Of a DNA stretch of 64,000 bases, positions 18,880 through 30,194 are shown in pieces. Below the pieces are notes generated by a model. That model did no database searches. It worked only from the letters and a program-made list of their open reading frames with translations, and was not told the DNA's origin. Made by a program: the position numbers and the translations under genes. Source of the stretch: Geotrypetes seraphini (taxonomy: Eukaryota > Chordata > Amphibia > Gymnophiona > Dermophiidae); contig NC_047084.1 in assembly GCF_902459505.1 (NCBI RefSeq), positions 314,293,963 through 314,357,962 on the forward strand, read 5' to 3'. Every line of letters begins with the position of its first letter. The stretch's first letter is position 1.

Positions 18880-20345
18880 GCTGCTCCATAAAGCTTATCA
18901 CCTCACAAATTGTCCTACCGTCTTCAGATTAGTGCAGTAGTTAAGAACTGGTTTTTCAAGCTCAAAATGATTAGATCTCTAGCAAACATTCTTGACCCTC
19001 AGTCCCTTAATATCCTAATTCACTCCCTTTTTATAACCAAGCTTGACTACTGTAACTCATTGTACAAAGGTATCTATCAAAAAGACATCCGATATCTTCA
19101 ATTAATACAACAAAATATAAGTTGGGCTTGCCCTAGACCCTTGCAGGAAAGTTAACTCCCTAGACTCCACCAAAAATATATAAACCTCAAATCTAAATTT
19201 TTAAGATGAGCACCCTCAGCGTGAGTTTGAAAGCTTTAAAGAGCGACTCAAAGAGGAGCTCTAGTGCTTAAAATAGGAAACCTAGCAAACACTGAGCAGA
19301 GATTACCACTCACTGCCAGCCACACACCATCATCTGTGTGCTCCTGTGTGCTTTAAAGTGCAAACAATGTGCAATATTATACTGTATATATAAAAGTGGA
19401 AGACAAAAAGTTCACTGTCCTGCAATGCCCTGAATGCCTAACCCACTGACCTGAACAGAAAATGAAAAAATTAGTCACTTGTCCCTCCAGTTACTTAGCT
19501 GAATAAAGGTGCTGTAGTCAAATAACAGCAAGGAGAGTCCAGCTTTTTTTTGGATCAAAGACCAAAATTAAGGTGCAGTCCTCTTTCAACACGGCTCAAC
19601 CCAGCAGGGTTTCAGGGCCCCTTCCTCAGGAACTGAACAGGCCAACAGGTCAGAGTGATTCCAGGCAGGCAAGGCAAAAATTAATGAATACAACATTGCC
19701 ATAAAAACTATTACAAAAAAAGAAGAAATTTGATCACATTACCCCTTTGTTAAAGAGTGTGCATTGGTTACCTAGCCCACATCGAATAACATATAAAATA
19801 GCTCCACTTTCCTTCAAAACCCAAAACACCAATGAACCTGCCTTCATTCATAAGCTCCTCATCCCTCATGATCCTTTAAGAACCTTAAGATTTGCATCTC
19901 AGCACCTTCTTTACATACCATCTTTAAAAATTATTAGTACTCACAGAGTTTCTTCATTTGCAATCGTAGCCCCTTCAATCTGGAATTCTTTACCTCCACA
20001 CATTAGGGCTGAACAAAACTTAGATAAATTTAAGGGAAACTTTAAATGTTTTCTTTTTAAAGATGCATTTGAATGCTAAATGATCTCAGGGTCTGTCCTA
20101 GTTGATAATCAAATAGATTCCTTTCATCTTATTAACATGATCTTCAACCCCCCCCCCCCCCCCCCCCGTCTTTACCTTATTTGTTCTCTTTTCTTTTAAA
20201 TTGTATTTCCTCCACTTTCCTCTTGTTTTCATGTTTGTCATGTTCTTCAGTCTTTAATAAGTACGTTAAATGGCCCCCTTTTTATTGTAAAATGCTTAGA
20301 ATTTGATTAGCGTTTCATCAAATTTTAATAAACTTGAAACAATAA
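18880..20345 (+). mobile_element. L2-clade LINE, 3' half, interrupted
   Basis: Plus-strand coding remnants include LFITKLDYCNSLYKGI (near 19035-19080), then, after a 540-bp interruption (about 19201-19740), KSVHWLPSPHRITYKI and FAIVAPSIWNSLPPHIRAEQ. These are the C-terminal RT/thumb motifs of L2-type elements. The 3' UTR ends TTTTAATAAACTTGAAAC followed by an AAT repeat. A C-run of about 19 lies near 20149-20167. The interrupting block contains CCAGCAGGGTTTCAGGGCCC and is not identified. Confidence 0.82.
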
Positions 20346-20462
20346 TAATAATAAACTTTCACTATTATATTATTTTGAATCACTTTTGATGTTTTGTGCA
20401 CTTAACAGTGTATTGCCAAGAAACTTTTGCTCATAAACTATTTTCCCTTATAGCAGTTATAT

Positions 20463-23400
20463 ATTTTTTTATATCAATTAATTTTTATTGAAAGAAAAGC
20501 AAACAGCAAATCAGCACATACAGGACCATCAGTCAATAAACAATAAACAAAGACAGTCCACAAGGTCCAAGCAACAATACCGAACCCAGCATACATCCCC
20601 AACATGGATCAGTTCAACTCATATGGCACAATAAAAGACAATAATACTGTACACAACATTCCCCAAAACTCCCCCACCCCCTAAGAACATCCAAAGACCC
20701 AACCAACCAATCTCCCCACCCAAGTATATATTGGCCACTACCCCGTCCTCCCTAAACCCACCCAAAAATCCACTAAGAATCAACCCTTAAGTTTTTCAAA
20801 AAGCAAATCCTAATCCCGTTGATGCACAAAATAACCATGCTGCTTAGCTGTTACACATTCCAAATGAAGAAAATGACCCACCCAGTCCCGCCATTCCCCT
20901 TCAGAGGGTACCATTCCCCTTTTCCAATAAGAAGCCAGCAAACATTTGGCTGCAGACAACCCTATGCGCAATAATTTTCTACACCACCATACATCTCTCA
21001 AATTCATATGGCCCAATAAACAAGTCTGAGGTGTAAGTTGAACCAGCTCCCCCAACCAATCAGTCAAGTATCTAGTAATCATAGCCCACTATGGTCCAAC
21101 CTGAGCACAAGCCCACCAGACATGGAAAAAAGTACCCCCACGCTCCCCACATCTCCAACAAACATCAGGCACAGTTGGAAACATAACATGGAGACGATCA
21201 GGAATAGAATACCAACGAGATACAATCTTGTATGCATTTTCCTGAACCAAGTAGTGCAAAAAAACTCCACTTAAAGGTGGCTGAGAGTCTGCTCAAATGG
21301 AAGAAAAAGCCTCAGCAGACTCTCAGCTCAAACTCAGGGGTGGAAAATTTCATGGCGACACCAGAAAGTATTTCTTCACAGAGAGAGTGGTTGATCATTG
21401 GAACAAGCTTCCAGTGCAGGTGATCGAGCCAGACTTTAAGAATAAATGGGATACCCATGTGGGATCCCTACGAGGGTCAAGATAAGGAAATTGGGTCATT
21501 AGGGCATAGACAGGGGGTGGGTAAGCAGAGTGGGCAGACTTGATGGGCTGTAGCCCTTTTCTGCCGTCATCTTCTATGTTTCTATGTTTAAGTGGAGTTT
21601 TTTTGCACTACTTTATTTATATTTTCCCACTTCACCTTTTGCAATATTATAATTTCCTGAACCAACACACACAGACGCTTTGCGTATTTCTGAACAAATT
21701 GTGTCCCATTGTCCCTCAGTCAGGAGAGACCCTAGATCTGCCTCCCACTTACCCCAAAATGAATAAATGGGCTTAGTCCATCCCCAAAGAAAAGAATACA
21801 AAACTGAAATGATACGGGGGTACCCTGCCCAACAATAGCCAAAATTTCTCCACATGCTCCCAACACCCCTGTGAAGCCGCCAACCACCCCTGGGCCTGCA
21901 TATAATGCCGGATTTGTAAACATTGGAAGAAATCCCTAGGTTGCAAAGAATATTGCCTCTGCAAGGTAGCAAAAGGGATGATCTTATGGCCTTGTAGTAC
22001 ATCCCAAAACACCCGAATACCCCTCCTCTCCCACAAAGCAAAGACCCCCGGAAGTACCACCCACTACAAAAGTGGGTTCTCTAAATATAGCAGCTAAAGT
22101 GGAGGTCAACATCCCCCACCCTCACTAGCCTCCTCATTGAACCCCACAATTTGATGAGATGTTTAAGAAAAGGATTCCCCACCCCCTCAACCTAGCCCCT
22201 TTAGATAAGGACCCCCACATCCAGTCCCGCAACGGCTGCTGCCCAAACCAAAATTGCTCCATCTGCACCCCCAGATTATTCCCCTCCAAAGACCAATCCA
22301 AAATGAATCGGAGCTGAGCCGCCTGGTAATACCAGAGAAAATTCGGCACAGCCCACCTACCTTGTTCTCTAGGGGCCCACATTACTTGCTTGGTCAACCG
22401 AAAAGCCTTATATCTCCAAATAAACCAAAAAATAAAACATTCTCTGCAATCCCTGCAAGATCCTCTGAGGAAATGGAATAGGAAGCGTTTGAAATAAAAA
22501 CAACAGCCTGGGGATAAACTCCGCAGTTGACAGACGACCCCCAGGATCTAAAGCGGCCTTATGTTGTAACTCCAAGCTAAATTACTCTTCCCTCAAATAC
22601 AGGGTCCGCTCCTCTCTATGCCTCTTTTTCCTTGCCCCCCCCCCATTTAATCAAGACCCCCACACACACACACGACAGCCTTCAGGGCATCCCAAAGGAT
22701 CCCATCACTCACTTTCCCTGTATCATTCACTTCCCCAAATAACGAGTGATAGAAAATTGAACCTCCTCAATCACCTTAGGATCTCCCAATAAAGATTCAT
22801 TAAGTCTCTAAAAAGTCCACCCCTCTCTATCTTACCAAACCCCTTCCAAGACACCCAAACTGGAGCATGATCAGAGATCTGGATAGCCTCTATTTCCACC
22901 TGCCCCAGCTTCCCACCCCAAACTCCTATGTGCCCAAATGCCATCTAATTTCGTATAGCTATGAGTAGCATGGGAATAAAAAGTATAATTCCGCTGGATA
23001 GTATGAGTAGTTCTCCAACAATCAAAAAGATTCAATTTAGACATTAAATCCAAAAAGACTTTCCTATGGGCCTTATTATATTCAGAACCCCCCCGGAGTG
23101 ATCTAATAGGTTATTGGGCGTAATATTAATGTCCCCCCCCAAGAGCCCCCCCTTCACAAACTCCAACAAAGGCAGGACCAAAGATTTATAATAGGCCACC
23201 TGTTTGGAATTGGGACCATAAATATTAACAATAGTGAAAGACTGCTCCTGATAAGAGCCCCGTATAGCCAAACACCTTCCCTCTGTGTCCCAGTATTCCT
23301 CCTCTATTCCCAGCCCAACCACTTTATATATCAGAATCGACAATCCCCCTTTTTTTAACACCCCCCTCCCCCCCCCGCTTGATGTGTAAGGACCCGGTCA

Positions 23401-24010
23401 AACCCAGTATGTTTCAACAAATGAGAATCCCTGCCCCTCAAATTAGTCTCCTGTAACAGGATGACATCCCATTGCAGATGCAGCACTTTCTTCAACACAA
23501 TGCTACGTTTCCCCGGGTTATTAAGGCCATTCTCATTCCAAGGCCCCAGTTTAAAAGCAACAACAGAGTGAATCTCCCCTCTCCCCTGTCCTCCATTAAG
23601 CCCCCCCCCCCCATCACCCTCCTCTTCCCAGCCAATTCTGGTCTCATTCTTCCATGACCAGTCATACCTGTAGGAAATGAACTTCCACCCTGACTGCTCC
23701 CAAGACTCATACCCACTCATTCAACCGACTCATACCCATCAAACTAATACCCTTCCCCTCCCCACGTTCACTCAAATCCAATGCACCTTCTCAGCCAAAA
23801 AGACTGAGGACAGAGTCAACAATCCAGTCCAGGAATCAACCCGCAGGAACCAAAACAAGAATCCGAGATTGCAGCCCAGGTCTCTATTCTTTCAAGAGGT
23901 GTTCGAGGTTGATGGCCCCTGCTCCGGCCCCAGGATGTTACAACACCCCAATTCTTTCAACACCTTCCACGCTTCCTTCATTGTATGCACTTTCCTCGAT
24001 TTCCAGTTAA
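20463..24010 (-). mobile_element. L1/Tx1-type LINE, minus strand, interrupted
   Basis: On the minus strand a degraded L1-like ORF2 starts with the endonuclease (WDVILLQETNLRGRDSHLL near 23440, GGDINITPNNLLDHSG near 23120, SYTKLDGIWAH near 22940). The core RT is mostly missing. It continues with C-terminal parts (YSFLWGWTKPIYSFW near 21760, VSRWYSIPDRLH near 21210, CWRCGERGG near 21150) and ends in an AATAAAAATTAATTG 3' end near 20463. Upstream remnants of 5' sequence reach about 24010, where a DIRS-like element begins. A CR1 fragment is nested at about 21276-21586. Confidence 0.78.
21276..21586 (+). mobile_element. CR1 3' fragment nested in L1
   Basis: It encodes FHGDTRKYFFTERVVDHWN-type CR1 C-terminal sequence and ends ATCTTCTATGTTTCTATG. 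It is flanked not by a direct duplication but by a perfect 26-bp inverted repeat (21250-21275 and 21587-21612). A short internal duplication of GAGAGTCTGCT-like sequence lies at its 5' edge. Confidence 0.85.
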
Positions 24011-24014
24011 TGGT

Positions 24015-27000
24015 AAGCCAAACACCAGAACACTGATAGACCAGGACGCCTCCTCCGTGGACAAGGTGCCCTGAGATGAGTGACCTAGACACTGATCTCC
24101 CCAACTGAGAAGACTGGCATCCGTGAGAATCACCATCCAGTGTGGCTGATGCAGACTCATCCCTTGAACAAGATGGGAGGCCTGAAGCCACCAATGAAAA
24201 CTGCAGCGAGCCAAGCCCCGCAGAGGAACAGGGTGATTTAGATTGAGGTTCTGGGGCAACCATCTTCAAAGCAGAGCATACTGAAGAGGACGCATGTGGG
24301 CCTGAGCCCACTTCACCATGTTGAGGGAAGCTGCCATTGACCCCCAAGACTTGGAGGAAATCCTGAACCCGAGGACACCAGAATGTCATAAATAGGCAAA
24401 TCTGAGATTGTAATTTGCTTACCTGGGCCTCTGGGAGAAAGACCTTCCCCAAGGAGGTGTCGAATACAACCCCAAGATACTCCAGGCACTGCGAGGGGGC
24501 CAACCGGCTCTTGGCAAGGCTGACAACCCATCCCAGTGACTGCAGGAACCCCACCACCCGAGCCATGACCCGGGTGCTCTCCTGGAAGGACTGTGAGTGA
24601 ATCAACCAGTTGTCAAGTTAAGGATGCACCAGAATGCCCTCTATCCGGAAGACCGCGGCGGCGAACACCATAACCTTGGTGAACGTCCGAGGAACTGTGG
24701 CCAGACCAAAAGGGAGTGCACAGAACTGAAAGTGCTGGCCCAGGATCACAAAACGAAGGAAGCGCTAATGAGAGGGCCGGATTGGAATGTGCAAGTAGGC
24801 CTCCGTCAGGTCGAGAGAGGTTAGATACTCCCCTGGCTGAACCCCCAGAATCACCGATTGCAGTGTCTCCATGCAAAAAGACGGAACTCTGAGAGCATTT
24901 TTGACCCCCTTCAAATCTAAGATGGGCCGAAAAGCCCCCTCTTTCTTGGGCACCACAAAGTAAACTGAATGCCTGCCAGTGCCAGACTCCTGAGGGGGCA
25001 CTGGAACCACAGCTCTGAGATCTAGCAATCTTTGAAGGTCTGGCGAAAAGCCTGCTTCTTCCACTTGGAGTGACAGAAGCTAGAAAATGATCTGGCAAGG
25101 AACAGGCAAACTCTAGAACATAACCTTCCCGAATCACCTCCAGGACCCACTGATCGGATGTGATCTCTGACCATTTGTAAGAAAACTTGCGCAGCCGGGC
25201 ACCCAATGGGACCAGAGGGGGCGCCAGCAAGGAGTCATTGGGCAGGATGGGTTCCAGGGGAAACGGTGGAGGGATTCCCAGCCTCCCAGAAAGGACTGCA
25301 TGCGCTCAAAGAAACGCCCCCGGGAAAACCCAGAAGACGGGAAGGTAGCACCCCACACCCAGGGCAGAACCTGCAGAAATCCCACAGACGCCCCCTAGCA
25401 GTGCCTCCTAACCTCCTAGTGGGAACGGTCCTAAGGCAACCGGGACACCTTAGAGTTTGACATAGTCTGAACCAACTCATCTAAATCCTTTCCAAACAAA
25501 AAAGACCCCCGAAAGGGAAATTTTGTGAGTTTAGTCTTGGATGCCTCATCCGCCAACCAAGTACGCAGCCACCAGGTACGACGCAAGGCCACCCCAAAAG
25601 CCATATACTTGGCAGAGGACCACACCAAGTCATAGAGGGCATCGGAGAGGATCGAGGCCGCCATTTCAATCTTCACAACCTCTTCATCTATCAAGGACCA
25701 ATCATCAGATTCACAGTCAAGAATACGCTCGGCCCAATGAAACACGGCATGAGCCCCGAGCCCCCCACAAATAACCGCCTGGACTTCCCAAGGCAGAGAC
25801 ATTAAAATTCTGTTTAAGAAGATCCTCCAATTTGTGCTCCTCAGAATCACATAAGGCAGAACTACCCTCTATGGGCACAGTATGCCGCATTGAAATAACA
25901 GAGACCACCGCATCTACTATTGGCGACTTCAAGGTATCCTTATCCCCCTCCGGGATGGGATACAAATGAGCCATGGAGCACGAAAATGAAATGGCTCCTC
26001 CGGCGTATTCCACTGCGACAGGGCAATATCCCGAATATCCTAATGCATAAGAAAAGAGCGAGACACCGGATGGATCCCCCGAAGAGGGTCCCCCACCCTC
26101 GGGGTCTCAGGTGGCGTCTCCTCAAAACGGAGACCTGCTGAATTAAAGCTGGGAGCTTGTCTCTGTGAAAATGGTGCACCGCGGATGCCTCCTTACCAGT
26201 AGTTGGAAAAAACAAGGCCCCGCTACCAGCGTCCCCTCAAGAGGATCCTGGAGGTCCCCCCAAGGGTCCAGGTCTTCATCCAGAGCTGCATGCTCCTCAG
26301 AACACAAGTCTTCATCCCATGCCATCCGCGGGCGCTTGGATGAGGGAGGAGGAGGAGGAGCCGTGAAAGTAGTAGACGGGGCAAAGCCGCAAAAGGTGCG
26401 GGGGGGGGGGAACAACCTCCCCGAAACCCCCGGGCCAACCACAAAACCCTCAGCCGCCTGAAAATAAGCCCTGCATAAATGAAAAATTAAATCAGGGGAA
26501 AAACCCCCCGGTGACCCCATGGGACCGCCTGCCCGAACAGGATTCCCAGCTGAAACCTGCCCCTGTTTTTCCAAGACAGGGGAAAAGTCATCTGTGGTGG
26601 CAGAGCAAATGGAGGGTTTATTGCTCACAAATGGCGAAGTTCCCTCCAAAAATAAACCCTCCAGGGCTTGTAGCAACTGGGAAGCCTGAACTATCCCAGT
26701 TGCTAAAACAGACAAAAGCCGGCATCAGCTGAGAGAAAAAAAACAGCTGATAAGAAATCCCCAGCTGCATCATCGGCGGCTGAGGAAATTCCTCCGTGGG
26801 TGGCAGGGGAAGACTAGGCTTCCCTGCAAATTGCTACTGGCTCGCGAGGCACGGGCGGGGTGGGGGGAGCCCTGGACGCCGGCACCTGCTGCCGACAAGG
26901 CTCATCCATCGCACCGGCCCGAACAGCTGTTTTCAGGCCGGCTGCGAGTGCCTTGCGTCTGTAGCAAATTGTGCACCTCTTCCCCCGAGAGCTGCTCAAT

Positions 27001-27470
27001 TGATCCATAAGTGACCTAGCTAGAAGAAAAGTGCCAGTTAATTGAAAAATACAGTAATTTACAGCATATTTAAAGGGAAAGCAACCCTTCAGACCAGCAC
27101 TACCTCAGGATTTTTTTTCCCACAGAACAGACTCCACTTGGCTCTCTAACTAATATGCCTTACCACCAGGGGTAAGGCTTACTATTGAGGCACCCTGAGG
27201 TCAGATGAACCCCCAAACAAGGTCCACCCAAGCTCAATCCGGCAACAAAAAAGGACAAAAAGTCCTAAACAAATTCCAACAGCTCTACCAAGGGAGATGG
27301 GTACAGCTCACCATACCTGCTGGAGACTGAGAGAAGACTGAAGTAATTAGGGAGGGGTCACATGATATGTACAGTTCCAAAGTTTTGTCTCAGTCTCCAC
27401 CTATTGGTCATGATGAGATATATACCCATTTGTAAGATTAACCTATGCTAGTCTGGAGAGTTGCTAAAGA
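24015..27470 (-). mobile_element. DIRS-like tyrosine-recombinase retroelement, broken
   Basis: A fossil retroelement read right to left. A terminal repeat of about 27290-27470 (CTCAGTCTCCACCTATTGGT) comes first, then a gag-like region of about 27000-25430 (contains TWWLRTWLADEASKTKL). Next is a reverse transcriptase region of about 25230-24300 (VPKKEGAFRPILDLKG, LDLTEAYLHIPI) and the start of RNase H to about 24015. There it stops abruptly against the L1, so the recombinase end is missing. The copy is broken by several frame interruptions. DIRS elements integrate through a tyrosine recombinase and are common in amphibians. Middle-aged by its degree of decay. Confidence 0.8.
27290..27470. repeat. 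DIRS-like terminal repeat
   Basis: The sequence around TCATGATGAGATATATACCC and CTATGCTAGTCTGGAGAG bounds the DIRS-like element on the side of its gag-like region. No second copy of this terminal repeat is seen, in keeping with loss of the other end. Confidence 0.55.
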
Positions 27471-27587
27471 ATAACAAATTTGTGCACCTAATCCACAAGA
27501 TATTAACTGAAATAATTAGGCACCTAAACTTTAGTTATCACCACTTACACCTGTGGGGCGCTTAAATGCAGCAGATAGTATTCAGTA

Positions 27588-28915
27588 GCGCTGCTCGATT
27601 TCCGATTCGAATCGATTCACTTCGGGTGAATCGATTCGTTAAAAAAAAAAATTGGCCTCCAGATTCGGTGACTGACTCTCCCCCCTCAAACAGAAGCGGC
27701 AGCCCTGCCTCTTGCTGGCCAGCCACTGCCATTCCTGCTTTAGGAGGGGAGGGTTAGTCAGGAAGTGCTGCAGTGTCCTCCGGCTACTCCCCTGGCCTCC
27801 CGCTCTTACCTATACCTAATTACAGCAGTGGAGCAGACTACGGAGAGACTACAGCACCAGCGATCCTTGCAGGCTGCCGTCATCCTCAACAGCACGTTCC
27901 CATTGCTGCGATCCTGCCCCTGACGTAAGAGGAGGGGCGGGACCAGGGCAGAGGAAGGACAGCTGTGGAGGCCGATGGCAGCCTGTAAGGATCGCTACAG
28001 CGCCGGCAATCCTCTCTACAGGCTGCTCGGCTGCTGTAATTAGGTAAAGGTACGAGCGGGAGGTCAGCGGGGAAGCTGGGGGAACATGCAGGCCTTCGGG
28101 GGAGGGGGCCTGGTGTAGACATACACGGAGGGAGGAAAGGGGGGTTCACAGAGATATGCTTATACCAGACTGGAAGAAATAATGGGTCTAAAAACAGAGG
28201 AGAGGGAGAGAGACGGTGGACAATGGGATTTAAGGAGTGAAGGAACAGAAATGAAGATAAGTTGGACACAAGGGAAGGTGTGGAGGGGGTGGGGGGATAG
28301 AGATACTGGCTAGGAGGGTAGTTGGGAAGAGAAAGGGAGAATCCTGGGGTGGTGGGGAAGGAGGGAGATATGTTGGATAAAAGGGTAGTTGAGAAAAGGA
28401 GAGAGGGTAGATCTGGGATGGTGGGGTCCATCGCTACAGCTGCAGGGATGGAGATGAAAAAAAGGAAAGATGCCACACCTCCGGGGGAGGGAAGGGAAAC
28501 GGAAGGGGAGGACAGAGATGGAAGATGGATGGTTAGCACGGAGAAAAAAAGAAAGAAGGAGACCCTGGCAAGCGAGTTATGAGAAGACAACCAGAGCCTG
28601 GGACCAACATGATTTGAATAATGACCAGATAAGAAAAGATAAAAAAAATAATTTTATTTTCAGTTTTGTGATTACAGTATGCCAGATTTGACATGTGTAT
28701 CCTGCCAGAGCTGGTGTTAGATCGGGAACATGAGCTAGGATTTAACAGACAGATAAAAAGTCTCTTTTGTTTGTTTATTTTGTTTACACCATAGTACCAG
28801 TGTGAGTAGAAGAGGGCAAAGGGCTTGAAGAAGCTATAAAAGGGGCGAAGAGGCTATAAAATAAACCCACCAGGATGGTTGGGAAAAAAAACAAAACAAA
28901 CTCACCCAATTGGGC
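27588..28915 (+). mobile_element. 1.3-kb interspersed repeat, probable DNA transposon
   Basis: The left end is built of overlapping GATTCGAATCGATTC palindromes (27601-27640). An inner inverted pair, CCTCCCGCTCTTACCTATAC (about 27798) and its complement near 28045, brackets a GC-rich core. G/A-rich sequence follows, ending ...CAATTGGGCAGGAG near 28915. A reverse-oriented copy starts at about 63400 and runs off the window. No transposase was found and superfamily is unknown. Confidence 0.65.
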
Positions 28916-29213
28916 AGGAGTGTTCTAACTTCTTTTTCACCTGTTTTGGCATTTAACTTCCATTTGAACACCAAATTTTTGGCACATGTTGGAGTAAGTT
29001 AATAAGTGCATTGCAGATTCTCTCCAGTCACCCATTTAACTGAAATTTGGCAAAAGTGGGTCCTTTTTGGGCACGACTGTCCACTACCAGATTCCAGCCA
29101 AATCCGTCCAGAGAGGGATCCTGACCCACTTAATGTGTTTGTGCGCAGGCTAACCGACACGATAACAGCAACAGGTGCTTCGGTGAAATCGAAAACAGCT
29201 CCCGAGCTCTTAC

Positions 29214-29715
29214 CCTTTCGCTTGCTAATGAGGATGATCTCGGGTAAATCGGGCCGGTCCGAGAACACTTCGGCGTAGTTCACCATCGCATCCTTCAGCG
29301 TCTCAAAGTCGTTGATAAAGACCACCATATGTTTGCCGACAAAAAGTCTAAAGATACTGCCGTAGATATCGACCAGTGCAGTGAGGAAGATGTGCACGGG
29401 TACGATTGCCCTCCAGCTCATCAGCTCCTGTACCACGCCCCGGCCCTTTTTTTGTCACCGGCCACAACAGTGATACCAGACGCCCCGGCAGCAGCAGCAG
29501 TAAACCCAAGTTGCCCACGAAGGGCAAATACCAAAGTCCAGGAGGCACATTTCCGGAGAAAGTCAGGTAAAAATCCCAGAGGTACTGGAACAGCCAGTTC
29601 ACGACCAGAAAGAGAAGAACTCCGAGCAGACAAGTGGACAAGGAAACGCTTTCCATGAAGCCGCCCGTGGGAAACAACCAAAACAGCACCTTGGAATTGA
29701 GCTCCCTCCTCCTTC
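29214..29715 (-). pseudogene. CYP2U1: CYP2U1 exon 1 (copy B), disabled
   Basis: It aligns throughout with copy A: STCLLGVLLFLVVNWLFQYL (membrane anchor), PPGLWYLPFVGN (hinge), LPGRLVSLLWPV, then VDIYGSIFRLF and EVFSDRPDLPEI, ending before a GTAAGA donor (intron starts 29213), same phase as copy A. Three features mark it as dead or dying. The start codon of copy A is not conserved: the aligned position reads GCA/CTG, and the next in-frame ATG (29656) falls before the anchor's hydrophobic core. An extra base in the A-run near 29453 shifts the frame between LLWPVTKK and VQELMSWRA. Its middle exons are not found downstream. An assembly error in the A-run is possible for the shift, but would not explain the other two. 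Confidence 0.85.
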
Positions 29716-29823
29716 CCAGTGCTAATCCAAGCGATAGATCGGTGCTCTGAGCTCCACCAATAAAAGAGCGCAGGTAACTATTGTCAAAACAATGCACCCT
29801 TGTCCGGCCCTCGGCGCGCTTCT

Positions 29824-29853
29824 ATTGGCTGCTTCTCAACCATTTTGACGTCA
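29824..29853 (-). promoter_or_regulatory. CYP2U1: CYP2U1 copy B promoter remnant: CCAAT and CRE
   Basis: ATTGG (29824-29828) and TGACGTCA (29846-29853) are retained with the same 22-bp start-to-start spacing as in copy A. The GC box of copy A is degraded here (TGTCCGGCCCTCGG). Confidence 0.6.
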
Positions 29854-29860
29854 CAATCCT

Positions 29861-30190
29861 CTATGTCCCTTCTCCCCCAACCCGTCAGCAGAGAAAACAC
29901 ACAATGCAAGCTACTATATGGAATAGGACAAGGTGATGTTGCTTTAATGGTTGCCCAGAAAGTATCTCGTTCCTCAGGCTACAAGCAGTTATTCTGCAGT
30001 TTCACTTGTAATTTTCTCGCGAAGTAGCGATTAAAACAAGAAGTGTTTCGACTGAAGTGATGTAGTTATGGGTGGATACTGCCCCTACTGCCCCCACCAC
30101 CCAACAAAATGTAGTGGCCACCTTGCGCCTTCTACAGCCACATCCAGCATTTGCTCCTGTTGACTCGCTCACTCCCCCTTCCCGTTGTAC
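29861..30190. other. unassigned sequence upstream of CYP2U1 copy B
   Basis: No gene or repeat family recognised. Confidence 0.3.
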
Positions 30191-30194
30191 TTCA

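Larger units (their letters stand above)
29034..29860 (-). other. CYP2U1: CYP2U1 promoter/exon 1 duplication unit, copy B
   Basis: The counterpart of 2232-3160, with matching intron 1, exon 1 and promoter. It is less CpG-rich than copy A, which fits loss of function and CpG decay. Confidence 0.8.

Noticed and set aside
27886-28590. A 234-codon minus-strand frame
   Set aside because: It reads across the low-complexity G/A-rich part of an interspersed repeat, with no motif, and the reverse copy at 63.4 kb does not keep it.
16765-29213. Search by eye for CYP2U1 exons 2-4 between the relic's end exons
   Set aside because: No WRQQRK-, AGTDTT- or ExxR-type motif was seen on the minus strand; nearly all the interval is accounted for by repeats.
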